From VBAS01 sp964508655 (GTDB taxonomy: Bacteria > Bacteroidota > Bacteroidia > Chitinophagales > Chitinophagaceae): 64,000 nt of DNA. Position numbers and translations under genes: made by a program. Positions 58,535 to 64,000 of this stretch are shown here, piece after piece; positions within the stretch are counted from its first letter, which is position 1; each line of letters starts with the position of its first letter. Location of the stretch: contig CAZDUO010000007.1 of NCBI GenBank assembly GCA_964508655.1, forward strand, positions 8,341 to 72,340, read 5' to 3'. Under the pieces are notes generated by a model. That model saw only the letters and a list, made by a program, of their open reading frames with translations, did no database searches and was not told where the DNA came from.

Positions 58535-59107
58535 TCAGTAATTAATCATCCCAAGTTTGACAAAAGCATACATAATGCTGGTAACGTGCATGGCCTGGAT
58601 AATTTTGTTTTCTTTAAGCAGTTGTTTCACTTCATCTGTTGTATAAAGCTCCACTACTATTTCCTCGTTGCCGTCAAGTGCCTGCTCACTCACTTTTTTG
58701 CCGCCTTTCGCCAGGAACATGTGCATCCAGTTGTTGTTGGTGGATGGGTTGGCGGAAATTTTTCCCAGGTATTCGTAAGAAGAAAAAAGGTAGCCCGTTT
58801 CTTCCAGCAGTTCTCTTGCAATCGCCGCTTCGGCATTTTTATCAGTATCATCCACGCAGCCACCGGGCAGTTCAAGGCACTCCTCTCCCACTGCATGCCG
58901 GTACTGGCGCACCAGTATCACTTTATTATCTTCCGTTAATGCAAAGGCTGTTGCCCATTCCGGAAACTCGTACACATAGTACGGGTTGACAATTTTGCCC
59001 TGCGGTGTTTGGCAAATGTCTTTCCGAACCTTAAACCAAAGGTCGTCGAAGAGGTATTCTGAGGAAAGAATCTTCCATTTCATAGTGAAGAAATATTCAA
59101 TTTTCAA
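58535..59107 (-). CDS. NUDIX hydrolase
   Basis: 190 aa. Nudix region: PGGCVDDTDKNAEAAIAREL then LEETGYLF. The metal-binding REL-x-EE-T-G part is intact, but the front part reads GCVDDTDK where G-x5-E is expected, so the box is offset by one residue with Lys instead of Glu. N-terminal LSSEYLFDDLWFKVRKDICQ and VNPYYVYEFPEWATAFALTE fit ADP-ribose or NDP-sugar pyrophosphatases of the phylum. Cytoplasmic. Flanked by low-complexity repeats. Confidence 0.87.
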   Translation of the reverse strand: MKIEYFFTMKWKILSSEYLFDDLWFKVRKDICQTPQGKIVNPYYVYEFPEWATAFALTEDNKVILVRQYRHAVGEECLELPGGCVDDTDKNAEAAIARELLEETGYLFSSYEYLGKISANPSTNNNWMHMFLAKGGKKVSEQALDGNEEIVVELYTTDEVKQLLKENKIIQAMHVTSIMYAFVKLGMINY

Positions 59108-59178
59108 TGCTCAAAAAATAAGGGCGATAAACTTTTCAAAAAAATAAAATGAATATTGAACATTGAGCGCTTAAAATT

Positions 59179-59718
59179 TTACCAACCCATCCGCTCTCTA
59201 AGCGAAGCGACATGCGCCACATGATGTTTGCCATGCCATGCATACATGCCCAGCAGGTACCAGAGCCGCATGGTTTTTTTACTTTCGGGATGATAAATAG
59301 TCCGGTTATTCCACTGGTCGTCGGTAATGTATTTCATCAGTTCGTACCAGCGGGCATGCAGTGCGTGCAGCAGGGTAAGTGAAATATTCACCGGCAGTTT
59401 CTGCACATCATAAAGCTCGGCCCATAGTTTTTCATTGTAGGGTTTGATGGTGGGGTTATCTTCTGTTATGGCAAGCTTAAAACGGCAGTAAGCATTGATA
59501 TGACTGTCGGCTACATGATGTACCAGTTGGTGCACCGTCCATCCTCCTTCACGATAAGGTGTTTGAAGCTGGTGCTCATCAAGGTTAAGTATGGCATTTT
59601 CCAGTTGCATGGGCAAAAACTTTACATCTGCCATCCATTCCACTTTCTGGTCAATGGAAAATGGTTTGGGCTCATACTGGCCGATGGGGTAACGTGGGTC
59701 AACAGCAATAGCAGGCAT
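59179..59718 (-). CDS. YfiT/BstA-like DinB-superfamily metal-dependent hydrolase or S-transferase
   Basis: 179 aa. Four-helix DinB fold. The metal-ligand His cluster is intact: GGWTVHQLVHHVADSHINAY and YAWHGKHHVAHVASLRERM. The first line AIAVDPRYPIGQYEPKPFSI is the YfiT start. YfiT in Bacillus is called a putative metal-dependent hydrolase; homologues of the BstA type act as bacillithiol-S-transferases. Bacteroidota make bacillithiol, so this is possible, but no bsh genes lie in the window. Second DinB-type gene after 39967. Confidence 0.9.
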   Translation of the reverse strand: MPAIAVDPRYPIGQYEPKPFSIDQKVEWMADVKFLPMQLENAILNLDEHQLQTPYREGGWTVHQLVHHVADSHINAYCRFKLAITEDNPTIKPYNEKLWAELYDVQKLPVNISLTLLHALHARWYELMKYITDDQWNNRTIYHPESKKTMRLWYLLGMYAWHGKHHVAHVASLRERMGW

Positions 59719-59758
59719 ATTAAAAAAAATTAGGTTAAAAAATTAGTCAGTTAAAGTT

Positions 59759-59794
59759 GTCATACAGGTCATACGAGTCATACAGATCATAAAA
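59759..59794. repeat. GTCATACRR nonamer tandem repeat
   Basis: Three consecutive 9-bp units (GTCATACAG, GTCATACGA, GTCATACAG) plus a degenerate fourth (ATCATAAAA), just before the YfiT gene. Short and without spacers, so not a CRISPR. Confidence 0.7.
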
Positions 59795-59850
59795 TTCTTA
59801 AAAATCACTCCCGGATGGCGGTGTCTTTTCTTCCCCGGCTTTTTCAAATT

Positions 59851-60612
59851 TTATTCTTCCCGCAACACATGACCGGTCATACTAATAAACACATCTTCGA
59901 GGTTCGCTTTTTTTACTTCCCTTGGTCTTTCAAAACCTGTTGATACAAGACGGTCAATTAAATTGTCCGGTGTGTCAAGGGCAATGATTTTTCCTTCGTC
60001 AATTATGGCCACCCGGTCACAAAGTACTTCTGCTTCGTCCATATAATGTGTCGTGATGATGACGGTAGTTCCTTTTGCCCGGATATTTTTAACCAGTTGC
60101 CACAGGTTTCGTCTTGCCTGCGGGTCAAGACCAGTGGTAGGTTCGTCAAGAAAAACAATTTTCGGCTCGTTGATGAGCGTGGTGGCTACGGAAAACCTTT
60201 GTTTTTGCCCGCCGCTCAATTCTTTCACTTTTGCTTTGGCTTTATCTTTCAGGTTCACCATTTCGAGCAAGGTCTCCGGGTTCACATGGCGGTTATAAAG
60301 CCCATTGAATAAATTGATGAGCTCAACCAGGTTCAGATTGGGATAATAGCCGCTGGTTTGCAGCTGCACCCCTATTACTTTTTTTATTTCGTCGGGTTCT
60401 TTGTCCAGGTTAAACCCATTTACCCAAACTTCACCGCTTGTTTTCTGGCGCAGCGTTTCTATTATTTCCAGCGTGGTTGATTTGCCGGCGCCGTTTGGGC
60501 CCAACAATCCGAAAATTTCTCCTTCATATACATCAAAGCTGATGCCTTTCACCGCGGTGAAATCGCCATACTTCTTCACAAGGTTTTTTACCCGAATAAT
60601 TTCCTGGTTCAT
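59851..60612 (-). CDS. ABC transporter ATP-binding protein
   Basis: 253 aa from ATG 60612 (MNQEIIRVKNLVKKYG). All motifs: Walker A GPNGAGKST (about residues 38-46), signature LSGGQ (132-136), Walker B IVFLDE (152-157), D-loop GLD and H in IITTHYMDEAE. Close to daunorubicin-resistance/CcmA-type ATPases that pair with an ABC-2 permease. No permease gene lies immediately downstream (59179 is YfiT), so its partner is elsewhere. The start lies 5 bp after the GNAT stop. Confidence 0.92.
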   Translation of the reverse strand: MNQEIIRVKNLVKKYGDFTAVKGISFDVYEGEIFGLLGPNGAGKSTTLEIIETLRQKTSGEVWVNGFNLDKEPDEIKKVIGVQLQTSGYYPNLNLVELINLFNGLYNRHVNPETLLEMVNLKDKAKAKVKELSGGQKQRFSVATTLINEPKIVFLDEPTTGLDPQARRNLWQLVKNIRAKGTTVIITTHYMDEAEVLCDRVAIIDEGKIIALDTPDNLIDRLVSTGFERPREVKKANLEDVFISMTGHVLREE

Positions 60613-60617
60613 TTTTA

Positions 60618-61085
60618 TCAAAGTTCAAGTTCCATCTTCACATCAGCGGTTGCAAATGGTGAATTTCTGACTTCCACATTTTTGAATCCGTATTTTTCAT
60701 ACAGCCGCAAAGCGTTTGTAAGCTGGTAATTGGAAAATAAAGTCAGTTTTTTTGCGCTAATCTCTTTCGTTTTCTTCAGACAGGTTTCCAGCAACAGTTT
60801 GCTTATTCCCCTGCCCTGCCATTTTTCCGTCACACTCATTTTTGCCAGTTCAAATATACCATGCCCTTCGTTCACGAGGGCGGCCGTTCCGATAATTTCG
60901 TCACCTGCCTTTGCCAGCCAGATGAAACCACCGCGGTCAAGAATGGTTCCCTGCGGATTATCCAGCACCTGCAAATCGTGGCTCTCTGTCAGGTTGTATT
61001 TATCAAGCCATGCCAGGTTCAATCGCCTGAAATCAGCATGGTATTTATTGCTGTATTCTATTATTTCAACAGATCTATTGAACAT
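60618..61085 (-). CDS. GNAT N-acetyltransferase
   Basis: 155 aa. GNAT fold with the acetyl-CoA loop in VTEKWQGRGISKLLLETCLK (Q/R-x-x-G-x-G/A) and FSNYQLTNALRLYEKYGFKN at the C-terminus. Transfers an acetyl group to an amine; substrate unknown. The stop falls just before the ABC ATPase start, so they are probably co-transcribed. Confidence 0.9.
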   Translation of the reverse strand: MFNRSVEIIEYSNKYHADFRRLNLAWLDKYNLTESHDLQVLDNPQGTILDRGGFIWLAKAGDEIIGTAALVNEGHGIFELAKMSVTEKWQGRGISKLLLETCLKKTKEISAKKLTLFSNYQLTNALRLYEKYGFKNVEVRNSPFATADVKMELEL

Positions 61086-61257
61086 TGCGCTGAAGCATTA
61101 AATCCTAATTTATTTACCCTGAAAATTTACCTCATATCAAAAAACAACCACATTCGATTTATTCAATTATCATCCGTCACTACTGTGTTACCCTAAACCC
61201 GTCAACCCATCAAACAATCTAACCATTTTATCATTTAGCCATAAAACTATTCAACCT

Positions 61258-62268
61258 TCAATCCGCCAAATAACTCTCCAATTCCTCCATCATCTTTTTA
61301 CTGCCAATAAAAAATGGTGTACGCTGATGCAGGCTGGTTGGCTGCACTTCCAGGATTCTTTCTTTTCCGTCAGTGGCTTTGCCACCGGCTACTTCCACAA
61401 TAAAAGCAAAAGGATTACACTCATACAGCAGCCGCAGCTTTCCTTTCGGTTTATCCGTTGTGCCGGGATACATAAAAATGCCTCCTTTAATCAGGTTGCG
61501 GTGCACATCAGCCACCATGCTGCCGATATAGCGTTGCGTGTAGGGGCCGCCATCCGCATTTGTTTTATTCTGGCAAACATTGATGTACTTCCTCACCTTT
61601 TCATCATACTGGAAAAAATTACCATGATTTACCGAATATATTTTTCCCTGCCCAGGACATTTGATATTGGGATGACTGAGCGTAAACTCGCCAATTGAGG
61701 GGTCCAATGTAAAACCATTCACTCCTCTTCTTGTTGCATATACCAGCATGGTGCTGGAACCATAAATAACATAACCCGCTGCCACCATGTTGATTCCTTT
61801 CTGTAAAAAATCTTCCAGGCTGCAGGGTTTTCCTTTTTCCGTTACCCGGCGGAAAACGGCAAAGATGGTCCCGATGGAAACATTCACATCAATATTGGCG
61901 CTGCCATCCAGCGGGTCAAACATGCACACATACTTCGACTGGTTGCTTACCTCATCATCAAACACCACAATATCATCCAGCTCTTCGCTGGCAATACCGG
62001 CGCAACTGATGCCATGCTTCAGTGCACCGGTCAACTGGTGATTGGCAAACACATCCAGCTTTTTCACTTCTTCACCCTGCACATTCACCGTGCCGGCATC
62101 GCCAAGAATGTCAACCAGGCCTGCCTTGTTCACTTCCACATTTACCCGCTTGGCAGCAAGCCCGATATCGCGGAGCAAACTGCTGAGTTCACCCGTGGCG
62201 CCGGGCACACTGCGCAACTGCTGAATGGTAAATTCATCGAGTGTAAGTACCTGCCGGTTGATGACCAT
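61258..62268 (-). CDS. fbp: fructose-1,6-bisphosphatase class I
   Basis: 336 aa, normal length. Metal site: Asp118 and Asp121 in CMFDPLDGSANIDVNV, ASEELDDIVVFDD and the substrate loop YIGSMVADVHRNLIKGGIFM. Also GVNGFTLDPSIGEFTLSHPN. Gluconeogenic dephosphorylation of fructose 1,6-bisphosphate. Preceded on the minus strand by a TACATTTG -7 box with a low-complexity repeat directly upstream. Confidence 0.96.
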   Translation of the reverse strand: MVINRQVLTLDEFTIQQLRSVPGATGELSSLLRDIGLAAKRVNVEVNKAGLVDILGDAGTVNVQGEEVKKLDVFANHQLTGALKHGISCAGIASEELDDIVVFDDEVSNQSKYVCMFDPLDGSANIDVNVSIGTIFAVFRRVTEKGKPCSLEDFLQKGINMVAAGYVIYGSSTMLVYATRRGVNGFTLDPSIGEFTLSHPNIKCPGQGKIYSVNHGNFFQYDEKVRKYINVCQNKTNADGGPYTQRYIGSMVADVHRNLIKGGIFMYPGTTDKPKGKLRLLYECNPFAFIVEVAGGKATDGKERILEVQPTSLHQRTPFFIGSKKMMEELESYLAD

Positions 62269-62290
62269 ATAAGGATGATTAAGGGTTTGA

Positions 62291-62298
62291 CAAATGTA
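62291..62298 (-). promoter_or_regulatory. -7 box of fbp
   Basis: TACATTTG on the minus strand, 22 bp before the fbp ATG, fits TAnnTTTG. The region where a -33 box would sit is the AAAATCC low-complexity repeat. Confidence 0.6.
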
Positions 62299-62330
62299 GG
62301 ATTTTGGATTTTAGAATTTGGATTTTGATT
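62299..62330. repeat. GGATTTT low-complexity repeat abutting the fbp -7 box
   Basis: GGATTTT, GGATTTTAG, AATTTGGATTTT, GATTTT units in direct order. Read on the fbp strand it is an AAAATCC repeat that ends exactly where the -7 box starts. A similar unit (AATTCCAAAATTTAAAATCA) recurs at 62562-62595. Confidence 0.55.
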
Positions 62331-62599
62331 TTACATGCATAAACTTTCAGAACATACCTGGAACACTAAAGACACGAACAGACCCAAAGGGCATGAAATT
62401 GTGTTCTTATATTTCTGGCATTATGTTGTTCGTGCCATTATCGTACACTTCGTGGCTGTCCTGCAATTGCATAATGAATTCGAATAGCTTTGGATGCTCC
62501 ATAAAAACTCCTTCTGGTGGAAATACCATACATTATCTTTGTCGCTTACGTTTACCCGCTAATTCCAAAATTTAAAATCAAAATTCCAAAATTACCGGT
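62331..62599. other. intergenic region between fbp and aspartate kinase
   Basis: 269 bp, no gene. It holds a degenerate inverted pair (CACGAACA near 62372 and TGTTCGTG near 62430), a TATCTTTG -7 box at 62534-62541 likely used by the aspartate kinase gene, and a second AATTCCAAA repeat at 62562-62595. Confidence 0.55.
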
Positions 62600-63883
62600 A
62601 TGCTTGTTTTCAAATTCGGCGGTGCATCAGTGAACAGCACGTATAGGGTTAAAAATCTCGGTGATATTCTGAAGCAATTTCCCAATCAGAAAATCATGGT
62701 AGTGATATCGGCCATGGGCAAAACCACCAATGCGCTGGAAAAAGTGGTGGATGCCTTTTTTGCCGGTAAAAAAGAGGAGGCGCTGCAGCTTTTTGAAAAT
62801 ATAAAACAACATCACATCAGCATGACCAACCAATTGCTCGTAACCCATGCGCTGGCCTGCGAAGAACAACTGAAAAATTTTTTCACCGAAGCCGAATGGC
62901 TGCTGCACGATAAGCCCGTGCGGGAATATGATTATTATTACGACCAGGTGGTTTGTACGGGTGAGCTGCTCTCTACCGCCATCATCAGTCATTACCTGGA
63001 TGAAACCGGCATAAAAAACCAATGGGTGGATGTGCGGGATGTTTTCAGAACCGATGATAATTTCCGCGATGCGGCCATTGACTGGCAGGTGACAAAAGAG
63101 AAAGTGGATGGGTTGATAGTAAAATTGTTTGATAGTTATGATATCGTCTTAACACAGGGTTTCATTGGCGCTACGGATGAAAATGAAAGCACCACGCTGG
63201 GGCGGGAAGGAAGCGATTACTCTGCCGCCGTTTTTTCCAACTTGCTGGATGCCGAAAGCCTGACCATCTGGAAAGATGTGCCCGGGGTGATGAATGCCGA
63301 CCCGAAATTTTTTCCCGATGCGCAAAGCATCCCCGAACTGAACTACCGCGAAGTGATTGAGATGGCTTATTACGGCGCACAGGTGATTCATCCCAAAACT
63401 ATCAAGCCGCTGCAGAATAAAGGCATACCGATGTATGTGAAATGTTTCCTTGAACCCACGCTACCCGGCACAGTCATTTGCAACCGGAACATAAAAAAGC
63501 TGCCGCCAATAATAGTGCTGAAAGAAAATCAGGTGCTGATGGAGTTTGTATCAAAAGATTTTTCGTTTGTGGAAGAAAGGCCGGTGGAGGATTTGTTTCA
63601 CCTGTTTGAAAAGCTGAAGCTGAAACCTAACCTGACGCAGAACGGCGCCATCAGCATTACTTGTGTGTTGGACGACCGGGCCGATAAAATAGAAAAGCTG
63701 GCAGTGGAAGCATCTGAGGAATTTGATGTGCAGCTTACCCGTGGCCTTTCGCTGCTCACCATACGGCATTACGACAAAGATTTATACGAAAAACTTTCGG
63801 CAGGCAAAAAAACTTTGTTGCAGCAAAGGACGACGGACACGGTGCAGGCTGTGCTGATGCGAGCGGTTATCCGAAAAGGGTGA
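62600..63883 (+). CDS. lysC: aspartate kinase
   Basis: 427 aa. Start MLVFKFGGASVNSTYRVKNL contains the KFGGAS nucleotide-binding loop. GREGSDYSAAVFSNLLDAES is the aspartate/ATP site, and DVPGVMNADPKFFPDAQSIP follows. The C-terminal 130 residues are tandem ACT-like domains (VLMEFVSKDFSFVEERPVED, AISITCVLDDRADKIEKLAV). First step of lysine, threonine and methionine synthesis. Which end product inhibits it is not visible. Confidence 0.93.
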   Translation: MLVFKFGGASVNSTYRVKNLGDILKQFPNQKIMVVISAMGKTTNALEKVVDAFFAGKKEEALQLFENIKQHHISMTNQLLVTHALACEEQLKNFFTEAEWLLHDKPVREYDYYYDQVVCTGELLSTAIISHYLDETGIKNQWVDVRDVFRTDDNFRDAAIDWQVTKEKVDGLIVKLFDSYDIVLTQGFIGATDENESTTLGREGSDYSAAVFSNLLDAESLTIWKDVPGVMNADPKFFPDAQSIPELNYREVIEMAYYGAQVIHPKTIKPLQNKGIPMYVKCFLEPTLPGTVICNRNIKKLPPIIVLKENQVLMEFVSKDFSFVEERPVEDLFHLFEKLKLKPNLTQNGAISITCVLDDRADKIEKLAVEASEEFDVQLTRGLSLLTIRHYDKDLYEKLSAGKKTLLQQRTTDTVQAVLMRAVIRKG

Positions 63884-63926
63884 CTGGTATAATTTTTCAA
63901 TGATTTTCATGGTAAAAATATACCAG
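63884..63926. terminator. hairpin after aspartate kinase
   Basis: CTGGTAT (63884-63890) plus ATTTTT pairs with AAAAAT plus ATACCAG (63914-63926), with one bulge and a 16-nt loop. It follows the stop directly. No strong T run, so a terminator is likely but not certain. From 63927 to the end only a TAAATTTG box (63935-63942) is seen and no supported gene. Confidence 0.5.
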
Positions 63927-64000
63927 TAATAGAATAAATTTGGGTGATGGACGGCAATGGCAGCGGCCAGGAAGATGCTGTAAGCCGAAGTTTACACTGG

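Noticed and set aside
59759..59794. Short direct repeats before the YfiT gene as a CRISPR
   Set aside because: 9-bp units without spacers, only about three copies.
63935..64000. Partial gene starting at ATG 63947 at the right edge
   Set aside because: A TAAATTTG box and an open frame of 18 codons exist, but no family sequence can be recognised in so short a stretch.

Overview
The window is 64 kb of a Bacteroidota chromosome, most likely from a Chitinophagaceae-like genus. Four things point there: a large TonB-dependent receptor with a carboxypeptidase-regulatory plug extension; families typical of the phylum (DUF5777, DUF4382, DUF2911, baeRF, YraN, ribBA and folC contexts); -7 boxes of the Bacteroidetes type (TAnnTTTG), several with TTTG 18-20 bp upstream; and few Shine-Dalgarno sequences but many SPI or SPII signal peptides. 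It is a draft assembly: ten Ns at 27446-27455 split one gene. No phage, IS transposase, CRISPR array or rRNA was seen. One tRNA-Leu(CAA) is present.

Layout. 1-1586: 3' part of a TPR/CHAT caspase-like protein. 1570-4583 (minus): a compact cluster of DUF5777 beta-barrel, YceI, OB-fold anchor protein and two c-type cytochrome lipoproteins, a possible periplasm-to-outer-membrane redox module. 4742-6031: two lipoproteins. 6252-7614: sigma factor and membrane partner. 7792-17746: hscB, then a stress-like block (universal stress protein, decayed DUF1003 gene, membrane hydrolase, phospholipase D/cardiolipin synthase, baeRF, PAS sensor without kinase, tRNA, PolX without PHP, Na/Pi cotransporter). Four TGAT-N4-ATCA dyads lie in intergenic DNA of this block, suggesting shared Crp/Fnr-type control. 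18010-25467: carboxyltransferase, paired lipoproteins, YiiX-like hydrolase, rnhA, DUF6580, yraN, xerD. 25646-29501: lipoprotein, ECF sigma factor, its gapped membrane partner, and a DUF2911 gene with a heptad repeat against its -7 box.

29529-36800 (minus): M14 carboxypeptidase, PIG-L deacetylase, two very small membrane proteins and a sodium:solute symporter, readable as a degrade, deacylate and import pathway. 37014-41374: small broken gene, membrane protein, gamma-glutamyltransferase, DinB-like protein and beta-barrel. 41658-46451: TamB-like protein. 46548-51228: ribBA and a TonB-dependent receptor. 51381-54520: esterase, ATP-grasp and GCS2-type carboxylate-amine ligase. 54571-58507: META lipoprotein, TonB-like protein, macrodomain, GldL-like fragment and folC. 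58535-63883: NUDIX, YfiT/DinB, GNAT and ABC ATPase, fbp and aspartate kinase.

The noncoding DNA is unusually structured. It holds a 133-bp MITE-like repeat (two copies in opposite orientation), a four-hairpin composite at 41384-41538, TCCCGA/TCGGGA hairpins at four places, a possible structured RNA at 12100-12321, and many short low-complexity repeats, some directly abutting promoters.
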